Origin: Anastatus disparis
Lineage: Eukaryota > Arthropoda > Insecta > Hymenoptera > Eupelmidae
Assembly: GCA_017163975.1 (NCBI GenBank)
Contig: JAFFSR010000344.1
Location: 1,984,001 to 2,048,000, forward strand
Length of the DNA stretch: 64,000 nucleotides
Direction of reading: 5' to 3'
Position numbers and translations under genes: made by a program. Of the stretch, positions 21,391 to 33,554 are shown piece by piece. Position 1 is the first letter of the stretch. Each line of letters begins with the position of its first letter. The notes under the pieces are model-generated. The model was not told the origin of the DNA. It saw only the letters and a program-made list of their open reading frames with translations, and ran no database searches.

Positions 21391-21509
21391 AAGTTTTATG
21401 AAAAATAATGAAAAAATTTCAAAAAAAAGCTTTGTTAAAAATAGATGAAAATATTATGGATAAATTTAGGATGAGGGTGTATGAAAAGAATGAATAACAT
21501 ACAATTCAG

Positions 21510-24500
21510 CTATCTTTCTTTATAACCGGAGGGTAAAGATGTACCGTCTTGAAAGAATCGTCGTTTCGTTAAAACCACAGAACATGTTTTTTGCTCATCT
21601 TTTGTAACAATGTTAAAATTTCCTGTATGTTTGATACTACGGAACATTAATTTAATAGGATCAATCTCGTTATTTATCAGTTTTTTCATGCTATTAAAAT
21701 TAATGTGGGCTGCGTTTTGAAAATTCAATCGTATGTCTTTAATTTTACAACATTCAAAAGTATTTTCTGAAGGTGAAATTCTTTTGAATGCGTAAAATTT
21801 TGGACCACCGCTGAGATATTCTGTAATATATGAACCGTCTTCGGAAGAAAACAGTTCATTAGTCATTTGTCCTAAGAAATTATCTGTTTCTGGAGTGAAT
21901 TCATCTTGCGCATCATCGTTTGAAACAAAAATACAGGAATCTGTGTCGCAATATAATAATCGTTTTTCAAGTTTTTCTAGATAAGAGTACAAAACAAGGC
22001 GAGCTTAAGCTGTGGTGTAAGCGGCAATCACAACATTGGTGTGAGATGAGTTTTTTACAGCTTTATCTTTATATGTTCAATTGACACATAGAAGGTTTTC
22101 TGTGATAAGAAGTAATCCTTATACTTCTTTATCTTTGGCTATAATAATATTTAGAAGCTCTTGCCTTGTGTTGACGAATTCTGTATGTGGTAAATTATCG
22201 CGTTGTCCGAATTTACCCCAAAACGAATTTAAGCAGAGCTTCGCCACTGCCCGTAGCCCAGAATTTTTCTCAATTTTATTAGAATCGAGAGAAATCCCCT
22301 CCTTTGCTTTGTAGTCATTCGAATATTTTGCTTTTGAATGGTCATCCTTACATTCCACAGGCCAGCCGCTCGCTTCTTGTTTAATTTTAAGGAATGTGTT
22401 AATGTAGTCATTAAAAAGACCACCATTACCGCTTTCATCCATTTGTGTAATTTGGTAATGCCAAATTACAGAAATATTTAGAATTTTATACCCTTTTTGT
22501 AAGGCTACCTTCATCTCATCTGATACCCATGTACCAGAAAGAGCGCGTTCTTCAATTTCATGTTCACACGAATGCGAATTTTGTTCTTTGCAGCACTTTC
22601 TACAAAGAGGAAATTATAATTTATCTCCAGATTTGACAGGTAAAACTGGTATATATAAATTTTGAGGTTGTAGAATTTTACATTCAATTAATCCATTTAC
22701 CTCGTCAAATTTTTCATAATTATCCCCGGTTATCTCTAGGCATTCACTTCCAACATAAATTTGCGGATGGCCAATGGAAAATTTCCCCGTTTTACAGATA
22801 TACGGGTATATTGAACATATATCAGTATATCTGATTTTTTCTTTGTTTTTAATGTTGTATGAAGTGAGAAAATTTTTTGTTTGCCCGCCAAAGAACGCGT
22901 CTCGAGGATCAAGTTTGATGTTCGACAAAAGTGCATTATTTTTAAGATTTCAGGATGCGCTATTTTAATTTTGTCAAATTCACATACCCAAATATATTCC
23001 ACTTAATAACCACTAGTGCGCATTTTTTCTTGTTTATCGAGTGTTTTCTCATAACACTCTTGCATTGGTCGTCCATACGACATTCGTGACTCGTAATCAG
23101 AGGCAAAACATTTTTTACACCCATGAGCATAACATCCTTGAAATTCAAATACTGTTCCTTTGAATTTCGAAGATGAAGATTCATGCGTACTTACGGGTAA
23201 AAAACCATCGACCTTATAACCCTCAGGTAAAACGTATTCACGAGCTCTTGCTGCGTAAATAATTTTTATTCCTCAGACACTTTCTGCCATAATAACCATT
23301 CAATTGATTTTTTTTAATGATTATCGGCTAGTCTATAACCTTTAGCGGGTATAAGGCCGATAGTTTTTTCCTGCAAAAAGTTTTGTCGAAAAAGTGCCGA
23401 GCATGCAGATGCTATGGTTGCTTGTGAAAAGGGGCATAAATTTTCTTTCTCTAAAAATATGTCTCTAAACACGACGCACGCACGGCGTAAAATATTTACA
23501 TCTGATTTACAATATTTTACTATTTCTTCAGTGAAATTAAATTCTTTACACGCTTTAGAATTTTCATCATACCATTTATAAAATTTTTCTCTCTCTGTTA
23601 TACTAATTGTGTTCGGTGAATAATATTTTGCCTCCGGTAGAGGACCTTTTTATTTCTGATTCTCTCTAGTATTAAATAAGTGTAGAAAATATCCTTTAAC
23701 ATTATCTTCAGGTAAACCAAAGGCTTTCAGTAAATCGCTTAATTTCATGTTAAAATAATTGAGTGAATCTATAAAGCATGTTTTATGAACACTCATTAAA
23801 ATTATATTTCGACCGTTTAAAATTATTTTAGGTTTCACGTTATCATTTTCTTTTAAAATACTATTTAAAATGAAATGTGCATCAAACGCTTTAGCGTTAT
23901 GCGCGATACATATTGTATTTTTAAAAATTGTGTCCTGTCAAATAGCTAATTCTACTAAATTTTTGACAGGATTTTTTCTAAAAACTAATTCACGAACACC
24001 GCAAAAACTACAATGAGTATCAAGAGTATCAAATTTTATGCATAAATCACAAACTTGTTGAGCTACACATAAATTTACAACGTGTAAATTTATATTAGCC
24101 TCGTAGATTTCATCTTATCGCGTTTCAAAATCGTATAATATAAATCTATTTTTAGGTTTATTATTTACGTCGCTGGAATTTTGTTTTATCGCTAACGGTT
24201 TAATGTAACACATATCATTGTAACCGTGTGTGATTTTACAACGTTTACAATAAAATGTACCACACTCATGCTTTTTTTCTTTCTATTAATTTTATTAAAC
24301 TTACATTAACCCAGTCATACATAACAGCGCATACGCTACTGTTTGGATCGTATCTGCCCTTTTGTAAAAGTCTCGCAAAACATGCTTGACTTACAAAATT
24401 TCTGTTACCTTCGTTACAGATTATGTTTTTGTTGTTGTTACTCTTACACGCAGGATTTGCAAAACAACTGGGGCAATGTCGCTTTTTGCGTTCATATGGC

Positions 24501-25182
24501 TTATTGCATTGTACGCAAAATTTCGAGAGCCCTCCAGCTTGTTGTAGGGATTTAATAAAGGCAAAATAACCTTGTTGACCCTCAAAATATAATAAATTAA
24601 TTTTACGAGGCGATGGTAAAGGTGTATTATCAGTGTTTTGGAAAAATACAGATGTGCGACCATCGTATGATATTTCTGCGATACCATTCGCAAATTCAGT
24701 ATTTTTCCTTATTATTAAAGCGATATTATCTTTCGCAAGATATTTTTGTAGAATGTGAATTTGTTCCATATTACACCCAATTATTGGTATATCATTAACA
24801 CTGATTTTTGCTTCTTTTAAAATATCTTTAGCGCAATTTGTTTGGAAACCACGTCATGAATCTGAAGTGGCTTTCCAGTTTTTAACGAAATTTTGGTTTT
24901 TCGGGTCCGATTGCAGTAATAAATATGCCATACCAACGGCTATCGCACGTGGTAAACATAAGTTATCATCGTTTTGTATTGTAACGATGGAGCGCTTTTT
25001 TTTAGCTGTATCTTTGTTAATAGGTTTTCCTAAATTTTTACCACCGCCAGTAATACCCTTTACAAGGGTAATATCAACAATAAAATTATTATTGATATTA
25101 AATTCCGAATCGCTTTGTGCTATTTAAAAAATAATATCAAATAAATCTTCGGGATAAAAATCTCGAACATATTTCAATCTCA
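21510..25182 (-). pseudogene. Polinton protein-primed-type DNA polymerase B (PolB)
   Basis: All signature motifs are present but spread over several frames. Exonuclease-type IAHNAKAFDAHFIL lies near 23900 and YCKSDVNILRRAC near 23500. Motif A YTDICSIYPYICK is near 22810, motif B KLCLNSFWGKFG near 22220, and motif C LLYCDTDSCIFV near 21940. Upstream (24266-24769) is a Cys-rich region (CVQCNKPYERKKRHCPSC) typical of Polinton polymerase N-termini. It would replicate the element by protein priming. Many stops and frameshifts make it non-functional. The catalytic Asp of motifs A and C remain in the broken sequence. Confidence 0.9.
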
Positions 25183-25183
25183 A

Positions 25184-26045
25184 CTACCCAGGGCCGCGAA
25201 GAAAGTCATCATTTGTTATATACGTGGTGATGTAATCATAAAGATTTTGAGCTAAACCTACGATGAATGCGTGAATGTCGCTAAAAGCTTCTCGTAACCA
25301 GACTCGAAGGTTTGTATTTGGTGGGAGCATTTCGATTCTTATCGTTAAGCGCTCGCCACGTACACCATAACGCTGCGAATTTGTACCTGATTCCCTAGAA
25401 ATTAAAACGAACCTTTCTACATTTATTTCCGAATTAGCACTACCGCCATCGCCTACTTGATTATTAAAATTTTCCTCGCTATCATCGAATTGCGCACTGC
25501 TACTTATATTAGGATTTAATTCATTGCTTTCATTTTCACTCATACTATCGCACTCATCCATTATGCTATCACCTAATATAGCTTCATTACTATAAAACGA
25601 AAATGTTTCGCTATTTTCTGAATCGCTTTCTGGAATAATTGTAGTATTTTGTAAAATACTTTCATTCTCTGAGCTATCGTTAACATATATACTAAATGGT
25701 TCAGAATTTTCATCATCACTTTCTGGAATTATTGTATTATTTTTTGAAAATTAAACATTCATTCTCAACGCTATCGCTTACATGCGAACTTGATGATGAT
25801 CTTTCATGAATTTTACTATCACTATCATCACTATCAGTGGTTTGTGAAATTATATAATTATTTTTTTTCAACGCTAAGCATTCACTCTTACTATCAGAAT
25901 CGCTAACATGCATACTCTCATCGTTTTTAGATAATTTTGAATTCTTATTTCTAACGCTGTCATTATGACATTTCATTTTTCTGGAGAGTGGTTGCTCGTT
26001 GTGGTCGTCATCTTCATTTTGACTACCACGCGCTCGTTTCAACAA
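25184..26045 (-). pseudogene. PolB N-terminal extension, Ser/Asp-rich, with internal repeats
   Basis: Two frames (25737-26045 and 25184-25561) joined by a shifted stretch. The upstream part repeats an acidic unit with IIPESD, NSE and VSDS motifs about four times. The downstream part (RFVLISRESGTNSQRYGVRG) resembles the region that precedes Polinton polymerase. Probably the start of the same gene as PolB; a separate ORF cannot be excluded. Confidence 0.5.
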
Positions 26046-26095
26046 TTGAGACCCGTTTGCTAAATAAAAAAAAAGGGGTGGAGATGAATTAGTAC

Positions 26096-26217
26096 ATTAC
26101 GATACAAGTGACCTAAGTGGCACTTTATTACACGCCAGGAGTTATCGCCCTCGCTGCGCTCGGGCGATAACGTAGTGCCGTGTAATAAAGTTCCACTAAG
26201 GTCACGAGTATCGTATA
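26096..26217. repeat. Hairpin with GC-rich tip
   Basis: GTGACCTAAGTGGCACTTTA and the complementary TAAAGTTCCACTAAGGTCAC flank an inner stem GTTATCGCCC/GGGCGATAAC around TCGCTGCGCTC. A fragment of the same sequence, with AAGTGCCACCTAGGTAAC, occurs at about 26920-26965. Small foldback element or regulatory hairpin; no protein. Confidence 0.75.
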
Positions 26218-27005
26218 CTATTTTGTAGCACGTGGGACATAAATCCGCCAAATTAAATCTGTACTCTTCAAAATTAGTAATAAACAAAAACTATGCACTC
26301 CACGAATTATAATTCAAAAAATAAAAGCGAAAACTATAAAAAACCAAACACTACGCATCCTGTGAATGATAAATCGAAAAAAAGAAAAAAAAACTATAAA
26401 TAAACTAAAACTAAACACTCCATGAATAATAGATCGAAAAAGAAAAAAAAGAATATAATTTCAAAAATATACTTAAAATGTGTAATAATAATTAATTTTT
26501 ATCAATATTATTGATATTATGTGAAATTGTTTGTTGAAATCATCTTCAATGAAGTCATGAATTGAAATTTTGTTTCACGTATGAATTAGCGTCGTAGGAG
26601 CGGTGAGGAGGTAACATGTTTACTATAGCAATAGCAATCGTGTGTAGTAATAGGGGGCTCCCCATAGCATTTTATAATACAACGCTGAAATGACTATACC
26701 TCTTCGCTTTATATGTTACGCTACTATCAATTTTAGTTTTACTCGTATCTTACTTGCTTATAATTGTTATTTAATTTGAAGAAAGTTAATGTAAAAGAGT
26801 TTCAATATACTACAGCTTATTGTTATTTATGAAAATACTTTAAAAAATAATTTAGATATAAAATTATTTCTTATCATATACGTACGTTACCTAAGTAAAT
26901 TCATTATTGTACCGTGTAAAAAAGTGCCACCTAGGTAACAGAAAAGTGTTACCTAAGTGCGGATTTAGGTCCCGCAGTGCTATAAAACTATTTTAATTTA
27001 CTATG
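26218..27005. other. AT-rich, no gene
   Basis: Short repeats of AACTATAAA/CACTCCATGAAT and AT-rich DNA between the polymerase gene and the TA microsatellite. Confidence 0.4.
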
Positions 27006-27006
27006 A

Positions 27007-27008
27007 AA

Positions 27009-27094
<86 letters not shown>

Positions 27095-27145
27095 TAGGGA
27101 GGGTACCCTCTGCTCGCTCCGCTCGCCAACCCCCTATTTGTTATT
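27007..27145 (-). repeat. (TA)n tract plus GC-rich GCTCGCTCCGCTCGCC motif, copy 2
   Basis: About 85 bp of TA followed by CTAGGGAGGGTACCC and TGCTCGCTCCGCTCGCCAAC. This is the reverse complement of the motif at 20484, including the adjoining CTAGTATATA junction. Confidence 0.85.
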
Positions 27146-28295
27146 TAAGTTACATTATCTTTATTTTTTTATTTTTATCAACTGTAAAAAATGTAATTAT
27201 TAAAATATATTAAGTTATACTCAAAAATATATTTAAATATTTATTACAAGCCCATTTTTGTTTTCCTTATTTATATGATGTTATATAATAAAAGTTTTTA
27301 TTGTTCATATAAAACCAATTTTCATAAATACTAATATCTTATGAATGTCCATAGCATTGATAAATTTTTGTTTTTTTACCTAAATTATTAAATTCATAAA
27401 GTTTGTATTATAAATATATTTCTATATTTTCCATACCACCTAGTATTTTTAAATACCGAGGTATATATGTAGGCGCGTTTTTTTTAGTGGTTTCCCCAAG
27501 AGGCTTATTTCCACTCACATTTTTAAAAAATGTTTGTTTTTTTTAATAAATAAATAAAAATAATAAGTTTTTTATTTATATATTAAAAATAAAAAATAAC
27601 ATCTTTTAAATATGTTCGCTGAAATATAAAATATTAAAAATAATATGTATATTAAATTTAATATATCTAAATATACAACAAAATATTACTTATACTTACT
27701 ATTAAACAGTATTTAGAAATCCAAACATTTTTTAAATTCATAAATTTAAAATATTAAAAAAAATTCCTGTTTTTATTATGACTACAAATTTTGAAAACAG
27801 AAATTAAAAAAATTTTTATGTATTATCCTTTTTTTTGTCAATATACTTAGAATTTTTTTCATCTTTTTGTTCTAATTTTTGTAAATATTGTAAAATTATT
27901 TAATATAATTGTTTATAAAATTTTATATAATTTTTTACTTACTTTTATAAATAAAAAATAGTATTTCTGGAAAATACTTCTTGGAATTTTTATATGTAAT
28001 ATTAATTATATATACATAATTCATACATATATTTTGTATAAAAATAAATTATTCTTTAATTATTTATATTTGTAGTTAATAGCGTATAACATTTGAAAAT
28101 TGAAAATATTAAATTTAAATTTTTAAAAATATAATTAAAAAAATTTTTTAATACAAATTTATATTATAAAAAATATAATACCTTTTTTAATGTTTTTATA
28201 CTATATAAACTGATCATAATTTTTAATTTATGAACCAAATTTTTTTTTATTGCAAATAAATATTTTATTGTTATAAAAAATAATTTTATAATTAT
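27146..28295. other. Very AT-rich filler
   Basis: A/T runs only; no ORF, TIR or RNA gene recognised. Confidence 0.5.
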
Positions 28296-29420
28296 GAATT
28301 TTCGAGTAAAATATTATTTACGTGATTTTTTATATGCCTTTTTAAATAATCATTTTTTGAAAATTTTTTTTTAAAAATAAAGCATGTAAATTTTTGTTTC
28401 CTATGCTTAGCTCATATATGAGCAATTCTTAAAAACTTCATTCATTTTGGTCACTCGATTTTTAACAATTTAAAAGTCTATAATACAAGTTTCTGGGGTG
28501 GCACACACTTCAATAAGGGCTTAAATTACTAGTTTTTTAAAGTAGAATATGTAATTGAATTTTGGTATTGATTGGAAAATTGCCCTTCACGGTATATAAT
28601 TTTATACGTCAAAAATGATACTTTTTTTATATTTTTCTACGTGTGTTTCTTGAACTATAAGAAAAGGTGCATATTTCGATCATTCTCAAATTTTTAGAGC
28701 ATAATAAATACGGTAAATAAAAAAGTTTAAATCTATCCTGGTACATGTGCCCTTCTTTATAAAGCTGTTTGACTATTTTTAATGTAGGAGTAATTTTTAG
28801 GTGAAAATTACGCTTACATTAAAAATAGCCAAACAACTTTATAAAGAAGGGTACATGTACCAGGATACGTTTAAACTTTTGTATTTACCGTATTTATTAT
28901 GCTCTAAAAATTTGAGAATGGTCGAAATATGCACCTTTTTTTTATAGCTCAAGAAACACACGTAGAAAAATATAAAAAAAGTATCATTTTTGACGTATAA
29001 AATTATATACCGTGAAGGGCAATTTTCCAATCAATACCAAAATTTAATTACATATTCTACTTTAAAAAACTAGTAATTTAAGCCCTTATTGAAGTGTGTG
29101 CCACCCCAGAAACTTGTATTATAGACTTTTGAATTGTTAAAAATCAAGTGACCAAAATGAATGAAGTTTTTGAAAATTGCCCATATGTCTTATTAAATTA
29201 GATTTCGTACTAAAATTTTTTTTACAATAAATACATAATTCCTTTTTTTGTTCGTGAGTTCTTTCATGTCTTCTAATATTTTTAATTTTAATAAATAAGC
29301 CACATGTTCTACAACTTATAGTTTTAATATGAATTCTATTTATATGTATTTTTAAAAATTCAGATGTAGAATAAGAATTTTTGCAAAACGGGCATTGAAA
29401 TACATCTATTTTCCCTATTA
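28296..29420 (-). pseudogene. C2H2 zinc-finger gene split by a foldback element
   Basis: On the minus strand, 29406-29171 reads three fingers: FQCPFCKNSYSTSEFLKIH, then CRTCGLFIKIKNIRRHERTH and LCIYCKKNFSTKSNLIRHM. Beyond the foldback element, the same strand at about 28425-28296 reads AKHRKQKFTC and FKKKFSKNDYLKRHIKNHV, a further finger whose second Cys is Phe and which is preceded by an in-frame TGA. Finger sequence therefore lies on both sides of the insertion. No start Met is visible. C2H2 proteins bind DNA or RNA; this one is not a usual Polinton gene. Confidence 0.7.
28427..29181. mobile_element. 750-bp foldback element inside the zinc-finger gene
   Basis: Near-perfect inverted repeat with centre at about 28803. 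Both ends carry AAAAACTTCATTCATTTTGG and both arms carry TCTGGGGTGGCACACACTTC-type sequence. The loop is about 20 bp. The flanks read GAGCAATTCTT on one side and the similar inverted GAAAATTGCCC on the other, so the exact boundary and target duplication are unresolved. No ORF of note. Confidence 0.85.
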
Positions 29421-29913
29421 ATACTAAGTTTGAACATTAATTTTCATTAAATAATAATTTCATAAAAAACTTGGGAAACATTTTAATTATATTTTATGTA
29501 TGCGGATTTATAATTTTATTTAAGTTTAATTTTATTCTGTTTCTATTATATTTAAAAAAAATAGAATATAATAAGCATAACACATTTAATAATTTACATT
29601 AATGACTTTTTAGGGGTCCACCTTTGCTTTATTTAACATTTTTATTGATTGCAATTTTCTAATATGAAAGAGAGAGAAAGAGAAAGAGTCTACTTACTCT
29701 TTACTTAGCTGCCTACCCGACACTGAAGTGGCTTTTGCTGATCGCTTGCCCTACGCACGCACTTATCTTCACAGTGAAAAATTTGTTAGCTTTTGTCGAC
29801 AAAAATCGCATCATGAGTGGCGCGGCTCACGAAACAGCTACCACTCCGATATTTTCGACTAATTACTTTCTGACAGCTACGCAGAAACTGTTTTAGCTTT
29901 CAATTTAATTTAA
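29421..29913. other. Spacer with GA-rich run
   Basis: AT-rich, then a GAGAGAGAAAGAGAAAGAG run near 29670 and a GC-richer stretch to 29860 without an ORF. Confidence 0.4.
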
Positions 29914-30285
29914 GGAGATGTAAAGCGGACACTACACCTGTACTCATAAATATTAACAGTCTTTCCATTTTATTGTTGAATTTTCAGAAAATAAATGCAT
30001 TAGCTTGTACTATGTACCATGATGATTATTTAGTTAAATTTTCAAATAAATATATTCATTAGTTTTTAAGATATTTGGATTCTGGTAAAAAATCGAGAAA
30101 TTTTAGTAATCATCATTGGAATCCAAAATTCTCAATAACTAATGAATGAATTTATTTGAAAAATTAACTGAATAATCTTCATGGTAAATACTACGAGCTA
30201 AAGCATTTTTTTCCTCAAGTTTTGCAATAAAATGAAAAGATAGACTAAATTCATGTGTACGGGTGTAGTGTCCGTTTTACATCCC
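29914..30285. mobile_element. MITE with GG(A)GATGTAAA TIRs
   Basis: Left end GGAGATGTAAAGCGGACACT and right end complementary to GGGATGTAAAACGGACACT, with the interior also largely palindromic. TTAA precedes the left end and TTAA lies one base after the right end, compatible with a TTAA-targeting (piggyBac- or Kolobok-like) transposase. About 370 bp, non-coding. Confidence 0.8.
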
Positions 30286-30450
30286 ATTAAAACAAGTTTT
30301 ACAAAAGAAAAAAATCTTTAATTTTAGTAAAATAAAAATAAAATACCCTTTAAGTGAATCAAATTTAGACAACAAAATTAAATTTAAAAATTAATTAATA
30401 GTTAAAATTAAACGAAATAAATTAATAAAAATGGTAAAAATTTAAATAAA

Positions 30451-31966
30451 TTATTTATTAAAAATTTCCGTCCAAACAATGTTATCTATTTTTGATGTAT
30501 CATCTAAATTTTTTTAAATATAAATATTATTAAAAGTTTTACATCTTGACAAAGCAACGTATAATTAACCATCTGAAAACAATGGTCTTCTTATAAATAA
30601 GCCTACATTATCGAAACTTTGACCTTGTGATTTATTTATAGTTATTGCAAATGCTAATATAATTGGAAATTGTTTTCTGTAAAGAATAAACGGCAATAAA
30701 GAATTATTTCCTGTATTTAAAGTAATTTTTGAAATAAAAACATTATTTCTACTTTTATCGCCTGTTATTATTTCAGCTTCAATATTATGTTTATATAAAT
30801 TTATAATTTTCAATCGTGTACCATTACATAATCCTTCCAATATGCTTGAATTTCTTAACAACATTACTATAGCATTAACTTTTAAATTAATTTATGAGGT
30901 GGTAAACCTTCTTTAATTTTATTTAAAAATTCTATTTGGTAATTCAAATAAATGTTATCATCAGTTTGATCAACACCTTTATGCGTAGCGTAATCAATAC
31001 TATAATATGTTTCAGTTTTTCCATTTAATAAATTTAATACTTTTTTATTTAAATTATTAATATCTTCATATGAGGAGCTAATATAATTTTTTCTTTGCAA
31101 CAATTTTTATTAATATTTAGATAAATTTTAGAACAAATATTGTTAGTTTGTAATGTGTTTCGAATTATGAAAGGGTTTATTTTGCCATGACCAATTTGTA
31201 ATAGAAATGAAGCAAATTTTTTATTTTTAGATTGAATACTTATGTTAATTTTAATATACTAAAAAATTGCCACAAATATGAACTTTTTATTGTTTCTTCT
31301 ATAATTAAATTTCAATTTCCATGTTTAACAACTGGTAAAATTTGTCGAAAATCACCACCTAAAATAATTAATTTTCCACCAAAAAGAAAATTACTATTAC
31401 AAACATCTTTTAATGTATTATTAACTATTTCTAATGCTTTTTTGGAATCATTGGTGCTTCATCCCATATTATTACATCAGCTTTTCTTAATTTTTTTTAA
31501 TCTGATTGTAATTCTAAAACTGCATTTTCAATTGTATTTAAATTTAAAGGTAATCTAAAAGTCTTATGACTCGTCATTCCTTTAGGTAATAAAGTAGATG
31601 CAATACCAGTCCAAGCCATTGACAAAATTTTTTTATTAATTGATATAAAATAAAATATTAAAGTCTTATATAAAAAATTTTTACCTGTTCCTCCAGGACC
31701 ATCAATAAAATATATTTTTTTATTATCTTCTTTAGTTAAAATTTCAAAAATTAATTTTTGTTCATCGTTTAATTTATTATACGTTAATTTAAAATTTTTT
31801 TTGCTTTCTATTTCATCATGATGATTATTGTTCAAAGTAATTAAATTTATTTTTCGTTCAGGTAAACCAAAATCTTTACAAGACATATATTTATTAATAA
31901 AAATATTATTAAGTTCAAATAAAGCATTATTTTCTTTATTTTCATTAAAATCTTCAACAAAATAAT
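30451..31966 (-). pseudogene. Helitron/Pif1-type DNA helicase fragment
   Basis: Walker A GPGGTGKNFLYKT near 31690, Walker B IIWDEAPM near 31450, GGDFRQILPVV near 31340, GLPPHKL and GLCNGTRLKI near 30890-30830, and INKSQGQSFDNVG with LYVALSRCKTFNN near 30550 give a full Pif1-like motor in order. The GLPPHKL, MLLRN and GLCNGTRL motifs are typical of the helicase domain of Helitron Rep-Hel proteins. At least five stops or shifts occur. The Rep part is missing: upstream coding ends where a 193-bp repeat begins at 31965. Likely a captured Helitron remnant, not a Polinton gene. Confidence 0.83.
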
Positions 31967-32157
31967 TAGTAGTGGAGGTTGGCGCGCTTGCGCACAGGGG
32001 GCTTGCGGAATTTCCATTTTACCATGTTTGATGTCATTTATTCTTTTAAGCAATAATTGTACATTTTATAAAATTTATCATAAAAATTATTAACTTAATA
32101 TGCTTGTTCTATATATTCAAAGTAAAAGCAGTAGGTGCAAACAATAAAAATTAGCAC
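31965..32157 (+). repeat. 193-bp direct repeat, copy 1, with GC-rich head
   Basis: Begins GTAGTGGAGGTTGGCGCG and CAGGGGGCTTGCGGAATTTC, continues AT-rich to a GTGCAAACAATAAAAATTAG end, and recurs at 32458-32650 with few differences. The GC-rich head resembles the GGTTGGCGAGCG motif at 20484. Confidence 0.85.
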
Positions 32158-32457
32158 AGACTCTCTTCGTCTCACTCTTATACTCGCACATCAAGCATAA
32201 AAATCTACGTTGTGCTGTGCGACTCACAACGAAGATGGATATATGCGTATACTATATCATAGTATACGAGTAATTTTGTATCCTCGTTACAAGTGGTACA
32301 CTTGATTCATTAAATACCCATTATGAAATAATTCAAAGTTATAATCAAAATATTAAAAAACATTGATTTAATTTAAAATATGAAAATTATAATGTTAAAA
32401 GAATACTTTGAATTTCAAATAATTTCAATGTATCAATATGTTTTACAGTTTTACTAA

Positions 32458-32650
32458 GTAGTGGAGGTTGGCGCAGGGCTTGCGCGCAGGGGGCTTGCGG
32501 AATTTCCATTTTACCATGTTTGATGTCATTTATTCTTTTGAACAATAATTGTACATTTTATAAAATTTATCATAAAAATTATTAACTTAATGTGTTTGTT
32601 CTATATATTTAAAGTAAAAGCAGTAGGTGCAAACAATAAAAATTAGCAAG
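32458..32650 (+). repeat. 193-bp direct repeat, copy 2
   Basis: Second copy of the 31965 sequence, same orientation. The 300 bp between the copies has a GC-richer start with no ORF. Confidence 0.85.
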
Positions 32651-32689
32651 AAGTCTTTTAAATGATGGGATTTAAATGAAATTGAGGAT

Positions 32690-33055
32690 CAAAGAGGATG
32701 AGCTAAGGAGCAGCTAAGAAAGAGCAACAAAAACGTAAAATAACGTAAAATAACACAAAAAAAAAGTAAAATTTGAGGATTTACTTGAGAAGGAGTAAAA
32801 ATGACCTAAAATAACGTAAAAATAACGGAAAAAAGTGATGGATTTTTTGAGGAAGAGAGAGGGAAGAGAAAATGAAGGCATGAGGAAACTCAAAAGAAGA
32901 GAAAAAGAAGAGGAGAGGAAGGGAAAAGGAAAAGAAAAGGAAGAGGAACAAATAACGTAAAATAACGTAAAAAAAGGAAAAAAAAAGAGGATCGAAATTA
33001 GGTAAAAGGACGAGGAAAAAAAGAGAAAGGGAAGACCTTGGTCGTAGAAATTTTT
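32690..33055 (+). repeat. Polypurine block
   Basis: Nearly all A and G on the plus strand for about 350 bp, with AATAACGTAAAATAACGTAA repeated several times. The minus-strand 93-aa ORF here is a Phe/Leu/Ser-rich by-product. It sits exactly where the N-terminal half of the packaging ATPase should be. Confidence 0.7.
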
Positions 33056-33175
33056 CTTCCAACTATATAATATAGAGAGATATATATATTATTGTTATTT
33101 GTTGACATAAAAATAAAATTAAAAATTTTAAAAATTGACAAGTTGAATATATAACATTTTACTCGTAAAAACAAA

Positions 33176-33509
33176 ATGCGACATATAAAATATTATATCG
33201 ATAACACGTTTATAAAAATAGTATTTTTTACAAATTTCAATTTAAATCCGTATTATAAAAATTTTAAAGCTAGCTACCTTATACTCTTCAAAAACCCTCG
33301 TAACCGTGCGCAAATCTTGTATTTAGCTAGACAAATTTATCCTGAAGATTCGAAAATTATTCAAGAGATATACTTTGATGCCACTAAAAAAGGATTTTCG
33401 TATTTGTTAATAGACTTAAAAAGATACACCCGATGATTTTCGTTTCCGCGCGTGTATTTTTCCAGATGATTCATATTATTATGTGTACATACCTAAGAAA
33501 AAGCTTTAA
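33176..33509 (+). pseudogene. Polinton packaging ATPase, C-terminal fragment
   Basis: FKNPRNRAQILYLARQIYP and then ATKKGFSYLLIDLKRYT match the C-terminal part of the FtsK/HerA-type (A32-like) genome-packaging ATPase of Polintons. A one-base shift near 33430 moves the last 25 codons to another frame, which ends YYYVYIPKKKL at a stop at 33507. The Walker A and B half is absent: upstream is the polypurine block. It would pump DNA into capsids. Confidence 0.75.
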
Positions 33510-33554
33510 TTAAAAAAAAATTAGTTTTATAAATACTTCAGTTTATAAATCGAG

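Noticed and set aside
27003..27203. 66-aa ORF starting with repeated Ile-Tyr
   Set aside because: Translation of a (TA)n microsatellite.
32781..33062. 93-aa Phe/Leu/Ser-rich minus-strand ORF
   Set aside because: Complement of the polypurine tract.
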